A DNA stretch of 64,000 nucleotides from Atopobium massiliense (GCA_900343135.1 OPYK01000007.1:1-64000), one strand, 5' to 3'; counted from the first letter of the stretch, positions 44,716 through 53,719 are shown. The notes: a model not told the origin generated them from the letters alone. Program-made: numbers and translations.

Positions 44716-44736
44716 AACAGTTTGAAACACTTATAA

Positions 44737-44785
44737 AGCCCGAGGCTTGTTCCTACATTGGAGCAATCCTCGGGCTTTTTTTATT
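44737..44785 (+). terminator. late-operon terminator after the lysin
   Basis: AAGCCCGAGG and CCTCGGGCTT form a 10-bp stem with an inner TGTTCC/GGAGCA pairing, followed by TTTTTTT. Confidence 0.92.
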
Positions 44786-44801
44786 TTTGAAAACTTTTTT
44801 A

Positions 44802-44856
44802 GAAAAACCGTCAGATTATCACCTTTCCCAAGGCTACCCCCATAGAAGGGCACAAA
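44802..44856 (+). repeat. module-border repeat, copy 1 (degenerate hairpin)
   Basis: AAAACCGTCAGATTATCACC, then TTTCCCAAGGCTACC, closely matches 49,195-49,250. Here the hairpin (CTACCCCCATAGAAGGG) is imperfect. It precedes the first gene of the DUF2800-DUF2815-PolA block; the other copy follows the last. Confidence 0.6.
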
Positions 44857-44880
44857 GTCCTTTTAGAAAGGAGGCGGCAT

Positions 44881-45066
44881 ATGAAACAAAAACTTGTCGT
44901 AAGTGTTTCAAAAAAGCCTAAAGAAGAAGGGCTTGCAAGTTGCAAACCTATCGGGCTGAGAGAAAAAATCATCCGATTCTTCCTCGGAAAGAAAGAAGAC
45001 ATCATGGTCTTTATTCCAAGTAACAGAATCGATGAAGTCGTGGTTCAAAACAAGAAAGGTGAATAA
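44881..45066 (+). CDS. small phage protein, unknown
   Basis: 61 residues, Lys-rich (MKQKLVVSVSKKPKEEG, then IRFFLGKKEDIMVFIPSNRI). GAAAGGAGGCGGCAT precedes the ATG. It is in one operon with the next genes (2-base gap). Not recognised. Confidence 0.7.
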   Translation: MKQKLVVSVSKKPKEEGLASCKPIGLREKIIRFFLGKKEDIMVFIPSNRIDEVVVQNKKGE

Positions 45067-45068
45067 GA

Positions 45069-45359
45069 ATGAACGAAAACACGGTAAAAAAGATAATTGG
45101 CGATCTTGAATCACTGATTTGTCACCTAAAAGAGATCACGGGTGAAACAACACATAAGACGCCACCAAAACAAGTACCTGAAACTAAAAAGGTAAGTCTT
45201 GAACAGGTGCGAGCAGTTTTAGCAAAACTTAGCCAGCTGGGAAAGACAGCTGAGGTGAAGAAACTCATCGTAAAACACGGTGCGCAAAAGCTCTCAGATA
45301 TCCCTGAAAGCGAGTATGCGAGCCTATTGCATGAAGCGGAGGGAATTAAAGGTGACTAA
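45069..45359 (+). CDS. small phage replication-module protein
   Basis: 96 residues. KKIIGDLESLICHLKEITGE, then the conserved EQVRAVLAKLSQLGKTAEVK, KHGAQKLSDIPESEYASLL. This conserved tail recurs in proteins encoded just before DUF2800 in Gram-positive phages. They are sometimes mislabelled as ribosome-biogenesis proteins. Probably an accessory of DUF2800/DUF2815. Confidence 0.72.
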   Translation: MNENTVKKIIGDLESLICHLKEITGETTHKTPPKQVPETKKVSLEQVRAVLAKLSQLGKTAEVKKLIVKHGAQKLSDIPESEYASLLHEAEGIKGD

Positions 45360-46482
45360 GCATGCTTTACTTTCCCCTTCTTCTGCTCACAGGTGGATTA
45401 AGTGTACTCCGAGTGCTGTTTTAGAAGAAAAGTTTGAAAACACTACTTCTGCGGCGGCTGAGGAAGGAACAGCGGCACACGCGTGGTGTGAGTATAAGCT
45501 GAATAAGCTTCTTAACCGTCCGTGTGAAAAACCGTCAACCGAGTATGACTCAAACGAGATGCAGGAATGCTCGGATGCTTACGTGGATTTCGTAATGGAA
45601 AAATACGAGCAGGCAAAGCTTAACTGTCAAGATCCTATCCTTCTCATAGAGCAGAAAGTTGATTTTTCAGCTTACGTGCCGGACGGGTTTGGTACGGCGG
45701 ACTGCATTATTGTAGGCGAAAAAACGCTGCAGGTTATCGACTTTAAGTACGGTCAAGGCGTGCTGGTGGACGCTTACGAGAATCCTCAGATGAAATGCTA
45801 CGCGCTTGGAGCTTTAACGCTTTTCGACAGCTTGTATGAGATTCAAACTGTTGAGATGAGTATTTTTCAGCCAAGACGTGACAACGTATCCACTTTTACG
45901 CTACCTGTCACGGAGCTAATCTGTTGGGCTGAAAGCGTGCTTAAACCTAAAGCAGAGCTTGCTATTAAAGGCGAAGGCGAATTTGAAGCCGGTGACTGGT
46001 GCAGGTTTTGCAGGGCAAAAGCCACGTGCCGTAAACGGGCGGAAGAAAACCTTAAACTTGCAGAACTTGAGTTCAAACCGCCTTCGCTTCTAACAGATAG
46101 TGAGATTGAAGAAGTGCTCACGCTTATCCCACAGTTAACAAAGTGGGCTGATGATGTTCTAGCGTACGCCACAGATTCCGCTATTAACCACGGCAAAGAG
46201 TGGTCTGGTTTCAAACTCGTAGAAGGCAGATCAGTTCGCAAGTTTAAGGATGAGACAGCGGTTATTGAAAAAGCGAAAGCTCATGGCTTTACCGACATTT
46301 TCAAAACTAGTCTTATCGGTTTAACGGAAATGCAAAAACTGATGGGCAAGAAAAAATTTGAGGATATTCTGGGCGACCTCATTATCAAACCGTCCGGAAA
46401 ACTTACGCTCGTACCGGACTCGGATAAGCGGGCAAAAGTCAATGTTTCAAACGCAAATAACGAATTCAAAAAGGAGAATTAG
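45352..46482 (+). CDS. DUF2800 protein, Cas4/RecB-like nuclease
   Basis: 376 residues from GTG 45352, where GGAGGGAATTAAAG is present; the longer reading lies inside the previous gene. SSAHRWIKCTPSAVLEE, EEGTAAHAWCEYKLNKL (motif with His), DGFGTADCIIVG and LQVIDFKYGQGVLVDA form a PD-(D/E)XK core. CRFCRAKATCRKRAEE may bind an Fe-S cluster or zinc. It probably acts in phage recombination with the adjacent DUF2815 protein. Confidence 0.9.
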   Translation: MTKHALLSPSSAHRWIKCTPSAVLEEKFENTTSAAAEEGTAAHAWCEYKLNKLLNRPCEKPSTEYDSNEMQECSDAYVDFVMEKYEQAKLNCQDPILLIEQKVDFSAYVPDGFGTADCIIVGEKTLQVIDFKYGQGVLVDAYENPQMKCYALGALTLFDSLYEIQTVEMSIFQPRRDNVSTFTLPVTELICWAESVLKPKAELAIKGEGEFEAGDWCRFCRAKATCRKRAEENLKLAELEFKPPSLLTDSEIEEVLTLIPQLTKWADDVLAYATDSAINHGKEWSGFKLVEGRSVRKFKDETAVIEKAKAHGFTDIFKTSLIGLTEMQKLMGKKKFEDILGDLIIKPSGKLTLVPDSDKRAKVNVSNANNEFKKEN

Positions 46483-46486
46483 TACT

Positions 46487-47035
46487 ATGTCTAAATTAAA
46501 TAACACGAAAGTTATCACCGGTAAAAACACGCGTCTTTCCTATTTCAACGGTTGGGAGCCAAAGTCTATTAACGGCGGTCCTGAAAAATATAGTGTTTCA
46601 CTGCTTATCCCTAAAAGTGATGTTGAAACGATTACGGCTATTGAGAAAGCTATTGATGCTGCGATTGAGGAAGGTGTCGGCAAGTTCGGCGGTAAAAAAC
46701 CAAACAAGCAAGCGATAAAGCTACCACTGAGAGACGGGGATATTGAGCGTGATGATGAAGCATATAAAGGACATTACTTCATTAACGCAAACTCAACCAT
46801 GGCTCCGCAGATTGTAGACAAGCAGGTAAAACCAATCATGGATCGCAGTGAAGTGTATTCAGGCTGCTATGCGAGGGTTTCCATCAACTTTTACGCGTTT
46901 AACTCTAACGGTAATAAGGGAATTGCTTGCGGTCTTGGCAATATTCAAAAGATTCGAGACGGTGAGCCGCTCGGCGGACGTAGCCTCGCAACCGATGATT
47001 TTACGACTTTAGAAGATGATGACTTTCTAGCCTAA
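46487..47035 (+). CDS. DUF2815, single-stranded DNA-binding protein
   Basis: 182 residues from ATG 46487 (AAAGGAGAATTAGTACT upstream; the longer reading overlaps DUF2800 and lacks a site). The conserved core GKNTRLSYFNGWEPK, PEKYSVSLLIPKSD, GHYFINANSTMAPQIVD and SEVYSGCYARVSINFYAFN is full length for DUF2815. It has an OB-like fold and binds ssDNA during replication and recombination. Confidence 0.9.
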   Translation: MSKLNNTKVITGKNTRLSYFNGWEPKSINGGPEKYSVSLLIPKSDVETITAIEKAIDAAIEEGVGKFGGKKPNKQAIKLPLRDGDIERDDEAYKGHYFINANSTMAPQIVDKQVKPIMDRSEVYSGCYARVSINFYAFNSNGNKGIACGLGNIQKIRDGEPLGGRSLATDDFTTLEDDDFLA

Positions 47036-47048
47036 GGAGCATGTGAAG

Positions 47049-47159
47049 ATGATTAGCTGGTTTGTTGGAATATTTGCTGGCGTATTGCTTCTTGATTTCG
47101 TGGTAAGAAAACTTGTCAGTCTTTATATCGAAGTCAAAAACATGCTGAACAGAAAGTAA
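47049..47159 (+). CDS. 36-residue single-TM protein
   Basis: Short gene: ATG 47049, TAA 47157-47159. Residues 3-18 are hydrophobic (SWFVGIFAGVLLLDFVV), then a basic tail RKLVSLYIEVKNMLNRK. AAGGAG lies 9 bases upstream. Small one-TM proteins are common in phage replication operons. Function unknown. Confidence 0.6.
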   Translation: MISWFVGIFAGVLLLDFVVRKLVSLYIEVKNMLNRK

Positions 47160-47168
47160 GAAAGTCAA

Positions 47169-47201
47169 GGAGGTGGCAGGTTTTCTGTCACCTCTTTTCT
47201 T
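47169..47201 (+). terminator. hairpin before PolA
   Basis: AGGTGGCAG pairs with CTGTCACCT around GTTTT, followed by CTTTTCTTAA. Weak T tract; may reduce PolA transcription. Confidence 0.5.
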
Positions 47202-47220
47202 AACTTGGAGGTGATGTAAT

Positions 47221-49197
47221 TTGGAAAATTTGAGTATAGATTTAGAGACGTTTTCCTCCGTTGACCTTAAAAAATGTGGGGTTTACAAATACGCAGAATC
47301 AGATGATTTTGAAATACTGCTCTTTGGCTACAGTGTGGACGGTAGTGAAGTTCAGGTCGTTGACTTAGCACAAGGTGAAACCATACCCGAGGTTGTGCTT
47401 TCTGCTTTAACGGATGAAACGGTGACCAAGTGGGCGTTTAACGCTCAGTTTGAAAGAGTCTGCTTATCACGCTATTTGCGAGATAAGGGCATCAATGTTA
47501 ACCCCGGTAAGACAGGAAAAAGTGAAGGCTTGTTTTTAAATCCCTGCTCGTGGCATTGCACAATGATCTGGTCAGCCACCCTGGGGCTACCCATGTCGCT
47601 TGAAAACGTGGGAGCAGTACTGGGGCTTGATAAGCAGAAACTCACTGAGGGTAAGAATCTTATTAAATACTTCTGCCTACCGTGTAATCCTACGAAAGTA
47701 AACGGTGGAAGAACAAGAAACAAGTATTTTCACGATAAAGAAAAGTGGGATCTGTTTAAATCGTATAACAAGCGTGATGTTGAAGTTGAGATGAGTATTC
47801 AAGAAAAGCTCTCACGCTTTCCCGTACCAGACTTTTTATGGCAGGAATTTTATCTCGACCAAGAGATTAACGACCGTGGGATTGAAATAGATTCTCTTTT
47901 CGTTGAGTCAGCTATAAAACTTGACTTAGAGGTGAAAACGCATCTCATGAGTGAGCTTAAGCATGTTACGGGTTTAGAAAACCCGAATTCCGTGTTACAG
48001 ATGCGCTCTTGGCTTAAAGAGCATGGTCTTGAAATGGAGTCGCTTGGTAAAAAAGAAGTCGCTAAAGAACTTAAAACAGTGGGTAAAGAGTTGTCGGAAG
48101 TTTTACGGCTTCGCCAGCAGCTTGCCAAATCCTCTGTGAAAAAGTATACGGCGATGAAAAACGCTGCCTGCATGGATTATCGGGAGCGTGGCATGTTTCG
48201 CTTCTATGGTGCAAACCGTACAGGAAGGTTTGCGGGAAGGCTCGTGCAATTACAAAACCTGCCACAAAACCATCTGCCTGATCTAGCTGAGGCTAGAAGT
48301 CTTGTTAAACAAGAAAATGTTGAAGCTTTGGAAATGCTTTATGAGGATATTCCGGATACCTTATCGCAGCTTATCCGCACTGCTTTTATTCCACGCACGG
48401 GATTTAAGTTTATTGTCGCAGACTTTTCAGCGATCGAAGCGAGAGTCTTGGCTTGGCTTGCAGGTGAAAAATGGCGTATGCGAGTATTCGCGGAAGGTAA
48501 AGACATCTACTGCTCGTCAGCCTCTCAAATGTTTGGCGTACCTGTTGAAAAACACGGAGTAAACGGGCACCTGCGGCAGAAAGGTAAGATCGCGGAACTC
48601 GCTCTTGGATACGGCGGCTCTGTTGGAGCGTTAAAAGCCATGGGAGCACTCGACATGGGTCTTACCGAAGAGGAGCTGCAGCCACTTGTTGACGCGTGGA
48701 GATCATCTAACCCGATGGTGACAACACTGTGGTGGGATGTGGACAAAGCGGTAAAACAGTGTGTACACGAACACGTATCTGTTCGAACACACAATATTGT
48801 GTTCACTTACAAGAGTGGGTTTCTTATCATCGAACTGCCTTCGAAAAGATGCCTTTACTATGTGAAGCCACGTGTGGAAGAAAACAAGTATGGTGGCGAA
48901 TCAGTCACCTATGAGGGTGTTGGATCTACTAAAAAATGGGAGCGGCTGGAAAGCTACGGTCCTAAATTCGTGGAAAACATTACGCAAGCTATAGCTCGTG
49001 ACATTCTACTTTACGCCATGCAAACACTGAAAGAATATCGCATTGTCGCGCACGTGCATGATGAAGCCATCATCGAAACCGATAAAAGTGCGAGTGTTCA
49101 AAGCGTGTGCGAGCTAATGGGAAGAACACCACCTTGGGCAGAGGGTTTACTTCTTAGAGCTGACGGCTACGAGTGCGAGTTTTACAAAAAAGATTAA
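47221..49197 (+). CDS. family A DNA polymerase with 3'-5' exonuclease domain
   Basis: 658 residues, TTG start (TTGGAGGTGATGTAA upstream). The exonuclease part opens LSIDLETFSSVDLKKCGVYK (DxE). The polymerase part has FRFYGANRTGRFAGRLVQLQ, motif A KFIVADFSAIEARVLAWLAG, the O-helix region GKIAELALGYGGSVGALKAM and motif C VAHVHDEAIIETD. No 5'-3' nuclease domain. It is the phage replicative polymerase. It lies far from VapE here but adjacent in the circular genome. Confidence 0.95.
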   Translation: MENLSIDLETFSSVDLKKCGVYKYAESDDFEILLFGYSVDGSEVQVVDLAQGETIPEVVLSALTDETVTKWAFNAQFERVCLSRYLRDKGINVNPGKTGKSEGLFLNPCSWHCTMIWSATLGLPMSLENVGAVLGLDKQKLTEGKNLIKYFCLPCNPTKVNGGRTRNKYFHDKEKWDLFKSYNKRDVEVEMSIQEKLSRFPVPDFLWQEFYLDQEINDRGIEIDSLFVESAIKLDLEVKTHLMSELKHVTGLENPNSVLQMRSWLKEHGLEMESLGKKEVAKELKTVGKELSEVLRLRQQLAKSSVKKYTAMKNAACMDYRERGMFRFYGANRTGRFAGRLVQLQNLPQNHLPDLAEARSLVKQENVEALEMLYEDIPDTLSQLIRTAFIPRTGFKFIVADFSAIEARVLAWLAGEKWRMRVFAEGKDIYCSSASQMFGVPVEKHGVNGHLRQKGKIAELALGYGGSVGALKAMGALDMGLTEEELQPLVDAWRSSNPMVTTLWWDVDKAVKQCVHEHVSVRTHNIVFTYKSGFLIIELPSKRCLYYVKPRVEENKYGGESVTYEGVGSTKKWERLESYGPKFVENITQAIARDILLYAMQTLKEYRIVAHVHDEAIIETDKSASVQSVCELMGRTPPWAEGLLLRADGYECEFYKKD

Positions 49198-49250
49198 AAA
49201 CCGTCAGATTTTATTCTTTCCCAAGGCTACCTCATAGGAGGTGGCCTTTT
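49195..49250 (+). terminator. module-border repeat copy 2, with perfect terminator hairpin
   Basis: AAAACCGTCAGATTTTATTC, then AAGGCTACCTC and GAGGTGGCCTT form an 11-bp stem (one T-G) around ATAG, then TTTTT. The shared 5' half matches 44,802. It ends PolA transcription. Confidence 0.8.
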
Positions 49251-49251
49251 T

Positions 49252-49662
49252 ATGAATATGGAAGAACAACGCAAGGTCAAATTGCTAAGAGATGAAGGCC
49301 TTAGCTATACGCAGATTGCAAACCGAATGGATATTTCCGTTAATACGATTAAAAGCTACTGCAAACGTAACAGCCTGGGCGTAATCCAGTCTACGAAAAC
49401 ACAGACGGCATTATGTGAATCTTGTTCAAAACCAATCAAACAAAACAAAGGAAGAAAAGTTAAACGTTTCTGCTCTGATGTGTGTAGAAACAATTGGTGG
49501 AACAAGCATACACAGTTGGTAAAAAGACAGGCAAACTATGAGTGCACTTGTCTTAACTGCAAAAATTCTTTTATCTCTTACGGTAATAAAACCAGAAAAT
49601 ACTGCTGCCACGCCTGCTATATAGAACATCGTTTTGGAGGTGAGCATCATGCAAATCAGTAA
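49252..49662 (+). CDS. HTH protein with two zinc-finger-like Cys clusters
   Basis: 136 residues (ATG 49252 or 49258; AGGAGGTGG upstream lies in the terminator stem). The N-terminal HTH LRDEGLSYTQIANRMDISV is followed by two C-x2-C...C-x3-C units (CESCSKPIKQNKG ... CSDVC and CLNCKNSF ... CCHAC). This is typical of a small transcriptional regulator in phage recombinase regions. Target unknown. Confidence 0.8.
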   Translation: MNMEEQRKVKLLRDEGLSYTQIANRMDISVNTIKSYCKRNSLGVIQSTKTQTALCESCSKPIKQNKGRKVKRFCSDVCRNNWWNKHTQLVKRQANYECTCLNCKNSFISYGNKTRKYCCHACYIEHRFGGEHHANQ

Positions 49663-49861
49663 GGATGTTCACGGGCTAACGGATGTTAAAGCCAGAGCTT
49701 GGACAAAAGAGAGTATGCAGGCGGATTTTCGTTTTGAAATAGCCGAAAAACTTACCGTTTCACTCTTTAAAAAAGGGCTTATCAGCGAGCAAGAAAAAGA
49801 AAAAATAAGCCGTCTTAACAGGGAAAAATTTCAACCGTTTTACAAGGAATTATTGGGCTAA
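49649..49861 (+). CDS. SHOCT-like small protein preceding the recombinases
   Basis: 70 residues from ATG 49649 (TTTTGGAGGTGAGCATC upstream). FRFEIAEKLTVSLFKKGLIS and EKISRLNREKFQPFYKELL match the SHOCT-like proteins found right before serine-recombinase sets in mobile elements. Probably an accessory of integration or excision. It overlaps the previous gene by 14 bases. Confidence 0.78.
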   Translation: MQISKDVHGLTDVKARAWTKESMQADFRFEIAEKLTVSLFKKGLISEQEKEKISRLNREKFQPFYKELLG

Positions 49862-49862
49862 A

Positions 49863-49900
49863 AGCTTGATAAACACTGCTTTTAGAGTGATGTATATGAC
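49863..49900 (+). promoter_or_regulatory. phage promoter-like repeat, copy 4, before the recombinases
   Basis: GCTTGATAAACACTGCTTTT followed by AGAGTGATGTATATGA. It would drive the recombinase operon starting at 49,920. Confidence 0.6.
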
Positions 49901-49919
49901 TGTAAGAAAGTGAGGTGAG

Positions 49920-51515
49920 ATGATGAAAATGATAACAAAACTGGAAGCCAAACAGCCGGATAATTCTCTTAGAAAAATACGGGTTGCCGCATATGCGAGA
50001 GTTTCTACAGACAGTGACGAACAGCTTCTCAGTCTAGAAGTACAAAAGGAGCATTACGAAAACTATATTAAGTCTAATCCATGCTGGGAGTATGCGGGAC
50101 TTTACTTTGACGAGGGTATTAGCGGCACGAAAATCGATAAACGTGAAAGTCTTAAACAACTGCTTAAAGACTGTGAAAGTGGTCAGATAGATAGGATTAT
50201 TACAAAGTCTATTAGTAGGCTTGCAAGAAACACGGTTGACTGTCTTGAAATAGTTAGAAAACTTACCGGTCTTGGTATTTATTTGTATTTTGAGAAAGAA
50301 AACATTGATACCGAGCATATGAGTTCAGAGCTCATGCTTTCTATCTTAAGTTCCATTGCGCAAAGCGAATCAAGATCTATCTCGGAAAACAGCATGTGGT
50401 CAATTCAAAAAAGGTTCGAAAACGGAAGCTATGTCATTTCTTCCCCATCGTATGGGTATAAAAACGAGAACGGGAAAATGATTATCGTTCCAAAGGAAGC
50501 TGAGGTTATAAAAGACATCTTTAGTATGGCACTTTTAGGTAAAGGCGGGCATGTGATAGCTAATGAGCTGACGGCTAAAAAGATTCCTGCGAAAAAAGGA
50601 GCTAAATGGTCTTCGACTACCGTGAACGCTATTTTGAACAATAAAACATACACAGGGGATGTGATTTTTCAAAAGACATTTACAGACGATAATTTTAACC
50701 GCCATAAAAACCGTGGCGAGAAAAAACAGTATGTTATTGAAAACCATCACGAGGCTATCATCAGTCATGAAACTTTTAATCTTGTTCATGAGCTGAGACA
50801 GAAGAGGAAATTAAAACTAAATATTACCGGCGGTAGTAATAAATACCTTGCTAGATATGTGTTTTCAGGGAAACTTTACTGCGGTAATTGCCATAGTCGG
50901 TTAAAGAAACACGACCGGCATAAAAAAGATGGAGCCTATGTTGTTTGGTGTTGTACCAAGCATATACATGATACTAAATGCTGCCCTATGAAAGCTGTAA
51001 AAGAGGAGTATGTTAAATTAGCTTTTCTTCAAATGCTTAACAAGTTCAAAGCAACATACGCTCAAATATTAACGCCTTTCATAAAAAGCTTAAGAAACGT
51101 GAATAATAAAGACGGATTAAACAAGGTTATCGAACTCGAAGAAAAAATAGCTAAGCTGCAAGAACAAGAGCAAGTACTCAGTAAGCTTTTAGCCGGTGGC
51201 TACATTGAGATGGATTCCTACTATCTGGAAAGCAATCAGCTTAAAAAGGAAATGGATACTTGTCTTAAGGAAAAACTTCAGCTTTCCAACAGTTTAAACG
51301 GTAACTTAACGCACTTAAACGAGACACAAAAACTTCAACGGTTCGTCAGCGTCACAGAAGTATTTAGCGAGTTTAAGGACGAGGATTTTCTGGATTTTGT
51401 AGACGATGTCGTAGTTAAAAGCAGAACAGAATTTATTTTTCATTTGAAATGCGGATTGGAATTAGAAGAAGAGGTGAAAGAAACATGGCACACATCCCAT
51501 ATGGTTACCGAATAG
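49920..51515 (+). CDS. large serine recombinase 1
   Basis: 531 residues. The resolvase domain has VAAYARVSTDSDEQLLSLEV (catalytic Ser), SGTKIDKRESLKQLLKDCES, IDRIITKSISRLARNT and LYFEKENIDTEHMSSELML. A recombinase domain (about 190-290), a zinc-ribbon CGNCHSRLKKHDRHK ... CCPMKAVKEEYV and a coiled coil (about 400-460) follow. It should catalyse integration or excision, perhaps with the other recombinases. Confidence 0.95.
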   Translation: MMKMITKLEAKQPDNSLRKIRVAAYARVSTDSDEQLLSLEVQKEHYENYIKSNPCWEYAGLYFDEGISGTKIDKRESLKQLLKDCESGQIDRIITKSISRLARNTVDCLEIVRKLTGLGIYLYFEKENIDTEHMSSELMLSILSSIAQSESRSISENSMWSIQKRFENGSYVISSPSYGYKNENGKMIIVPKEAEVIKDIFSMALLGKGGHVIANELTAKKIPAKKGAKWSSTTVNAILNNKTYTGDVIFQKTFTDDNFNRHKNRGEKKQYVIENHHEAIISHETFNLVHELRQKRKLKLNITGGSNKYLARYVFSGKLYCGNCHSRLKKHDRHKKDGAYVVWCCTKHIHDTKCCPMKAVKEEYVKLAFLQMLNKFKATYAQILTPFIKSLRNVNNKDGLNKVIELEEKIAKLQEQEQVLSKLLAGGYIEMDSYYLESNQLKKEMDTCLKEKLQLSNSLNGNLTHLNETQKLQRFVSVTEVFSEFKDEDFLDFVDDVVVKSRTEFIFHLKCGLELEEEVKETWHTSHMVTE

Positions 51516-51895
51516 TAGACGGTAAAGCGGTTATAGACGAAAAAGAAGCTCTGAAAGTTAGAGAACTTTTCTGTAAATTCTTAGAATTTGGAACGATTTC
51601 TGAAACGGCTCGAGCGGTGAACATTGATAAAACACATTCTGTAATTAGTAATATTTTGAAAAATAAAACGTACTTAGGAACATCGCTTTACCCGAGTCTT
51701 TTAGATGAAGAAACTTTTTATAAAGTTCAGCAGTTAAGAGCGAACAATTTTAGAAAAAGACCTCGTACAACAGAGCTAAAACCTTTAATTACAACAAATT
51801 TCGCGTATGAAATAGGTGTTATAGAAAAGAAATACGATGATCCTTATCGGCAAGCAGCATACGCGTACAGTCAAATCAAGGGAGGTGTGAAATGA
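51485..51895 (+). CDS. recombinase-domain accessory protein lacking the catalytic resolvase domain
   Basis: 136 residues from ATG 51485 (GAAGAGGTGAAAGAAAC upstream), overlapping recombinase 1 by 31 bases. [40 protein letters not shown] and [20 protein letters not shown] resemble only the recombinase (DNA-binding) part of large serine recombinases. No catalytic serine domain. It could help site choice or excision. Small middle genes of this type occur in Gram-positive phage recombinase triplets. Confidence 0.85.
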   Translation: MAHIPYGYRIVDGKAVIDEKEALKVRELFCKFLEFGTISETARAVNIDKTHSVISNILKNKTYLGTSLYPSLLDEETFYKVQQLRANNFRKRPRTTELKPLITTNFAYEIGVIEKKYDDPYRQAAYAYSQIKGGVK

Positions 51896-53469
51896 GTGCC
51901 AACGTTACAATTATTCCACCAAGAAAAATAGCGGGGAATACGGTAGATAAGCATAAAGATAAGCCGAAGTTAAGAGTAGTAGCGTATTGTCGTGTCAGTA
52001 CTGACAGTGAAGAACAGGCAACAAGTTATGACACGCAAGTTCAGCATTATACGGATTATATTTCAAGAAATCCTCTCTGGGAGTTTGCTGGCATTTACGC
52101 TGATGACGGTATTTCAGGAACTAGCACGAAAAAACGTGTCGGTTTCAACGACATGATCCACGATTGCATGAGTGGCAAAGTAGACATGGTTATCACTAAG
52201 TCGATTAGCCGTTTTGCGAGAAACACTATCGACTGTTTAAAGTTTGTTAGGCAGTTGAAAGACAAAAACATTCCGATCATTTTTGAAAAAGAAAACATCA
52301 ACACTATGGAAGCAAGCGGAGAACTATTGCTTACTATCATGGCTTCTTTAGCTCAACAGGAATCCGCGTCGCTTTCTCAGAATGTGAAGCTTGGACTTAA
52401 GTTTCGCTACCAGGAAGGCAAAGTGCAAATCAACCATAACTGGTTTTTAGGATACACAAAAGACGATGAAGGGAATCTTGTAATTCTTGAACAGGAAGCA
52501 AAAGTCGTAAGAAGAATCTATAGAGAATATTTAGAAGGATTAAGCCTTAGAGATATAGCGGAGGGTCTTGAAAAAGACGGTGTTAAAAACGGTGCCGGGC
52601 ATTTAAAATGGCACTTGTCTAATATTAAAACCATTTTGCAAAACGAAAAATATATTGGTGATGCTCTTTTACAAAAAACCATCACGACAGATTTTATTAA
52701 TCATGTTCGTATAAAAAATGATGGGACAGAACCACAGTATTATGTAAAAGATAGCCACGCGTCTATTATTCCAAGAGATATTTTCTTTAAAGTTCAAGAA
52801 GAAATGGTAAGACGAGCCAACATGTTTAGTGGTGAGGAGAATAAAAAAAGGAGAGTTTATTCCAGTAAGTACGCTTTATCCAGTTTATGTGTTTGTTCTA
52901 AATGCGGGGATGTTTACAGAAGAATTGCTTGGAACAATCGAGGAGTGCGTTCTGTTGTTTGGCGTTGTTGTACCAGATGGGAAAATGGTCCTAGTGCTTG
53001 TGATGCTCCGACAGTAAAAGAGGAAGAACTGCAGTCTGCTATAGTGAAAGCCATAAACAAGGTGTTTAGTATACCGGATGAAGTATTGGATACGTTGAAT
53101 AACAATATTAGAGAAATTATCGCGGGCAACAACTTAAGCGAGATTGAAACGGTTGATAAAAGAATTGCAGATAAACAAGCGACACTACTAACCTTGCTCA
53201 AAGCTAAAAAAGACTACACGAAAATAGCTGATGAGATTGATGAGCTTAAAGGTAAGAAACAGCAGCTTCTTATAGAAAAAGCAGGTCAAGAAGATGCTAA
53301 AAGACGAATCAGAGAAATGGAAGATTTTCTGAAAAGTGAACGTCACGATATTAGTGAGTATGACGAGAAGCTGGTAAGAAAGTACATCAAGAAAATAAAA
53401 GTTTACGAGGACAGGTTCAGCGTAACTTTTAAATCAGAGATTAGTGTGGATATTGAAAGGGCATCGTAA
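51892..53469 (+). CDS. large serine recombinase 2
   Basis: 525 residues. [20 protein letters not shown] (catalytic Ser), [39 protein letters not shown] and [20 protein letters not shown]. Then recombinase domain, zinc ribbon ([20 protein letters not shown], ... [19 protein letters not shown]) and a long coiled coil. Its start overlaps the accessory gene. It lies 211 bases from the rlmD-type att site. Confidence 0.95.
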   Translation: MSANVTIIPPRKIAGNTVDKHKDKPKLRVVAYCRVSTDSEEQATSYDTQVQHYTDYISRNPLWEFAGIYADDGISGTSTKKRVGFNDMIHDCMSGKVDMVITKSISRFARNTIDCLKFVRQLKDKNIPIIFEKENINTMEASGELLLTIMASLAQQESASLSQNVKLGLKFRYQEGKVQINHNWFLGYTKDDEGNLVILEQEAKVVRRIYREYLEGLSLRDIAEGLEKDGVKNGAGHLKWHLSNIKTILQNEKYIGDALLQKTITTDFINHVRIKNDGTEPQYYVKDSHASIIPRDIFFKVQEEMVRRANMFSGEENKKRRVYSSKYALSSLCVCSKCGDVYRRIAWNNRGVRSVVWRCCTRWENGPSACDAPTVKEEELQSAIVKAINKVFSIPDEVLDTLNNNIREIIAGNNLSEIETVDKRIADKQATLLTLLKAKKDYTKIADEIDELKGKKQQLLIEKAGQEDAKRRIREMEDFLKSERHDISEYDEKLVRKYIKKIKVYEDRFSVTFKSEISVDIERAS

Positions 53470-53509
53470 AAGCCAAAAGATTGTGAGCGTTTGAAATGTT
53501 ACAAAAGTC

Positions 53510-53545
53510 AACCTAGGGGGGAATCATCTCTAGGCTGTTTTTTGT
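53510..53545 (+). terminator. terminator after recombinase 2
   Basis: CCTAG and CTAGG around GGGGGAATCATCT, with flanking A/T pairs, followed by GTTTTTTG. It ends the recombinase operon. The next gene starts at 53,886. Confidence 0.6.
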
Positions 53546-53586
53546 TTTTATGCTCAAAAACCAAGCTATTAAGCCAATCTTAAACC

Positions 53587-53616
53587 TTTTAACGATAGCT
53601 TTTCCTATCGTTAAAA
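53587..53616. repeat. 12-bp inverted repeat, part of two dispersed repeats
   Basis: TTTTAACGATAG and CTATCGTTAAAA around CTTTTC. TTAAACCTTTTAACGATAG (53,580-53,598) recurs inverted and exact at 55,339-55,357, and CGTTAAAAAGTGCACCCACT (53,609-53,628) recurs direct and exact at 55,456-55,475. Confidence 0.7.
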
Positions 53617-53680
53617 AGTGCACCCACTATCAATAGTGTTCACTCAAAAAAGTGTAGATATACTACCTGTTCTCTCAATC

Positions 53681-53719
53681 CACGTCGAGAGTGTTGTGTT
53701 GATGTCTAGGGCTGATTAG
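53681..53719 (+). other. attR-like site: 3' end of rlmD (HVESVVLMSRAD-stop)
   Basis: CACGTCGAGAGTGTTGTG..., read in frame, gives HVESVVLMSRAD and a stop. This is the C-terminal signature of RlmD/RumA-type 23S rRNA uracil methyltransferases (as in PxTxHVExVxLMSR). The upstream residues (ILPVLSI) do not match RlmD, so homology starts near the expected crossover. It follows the recombinase operon directly and is probably the prophage's right attachment junction. Confidence 0.65.
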
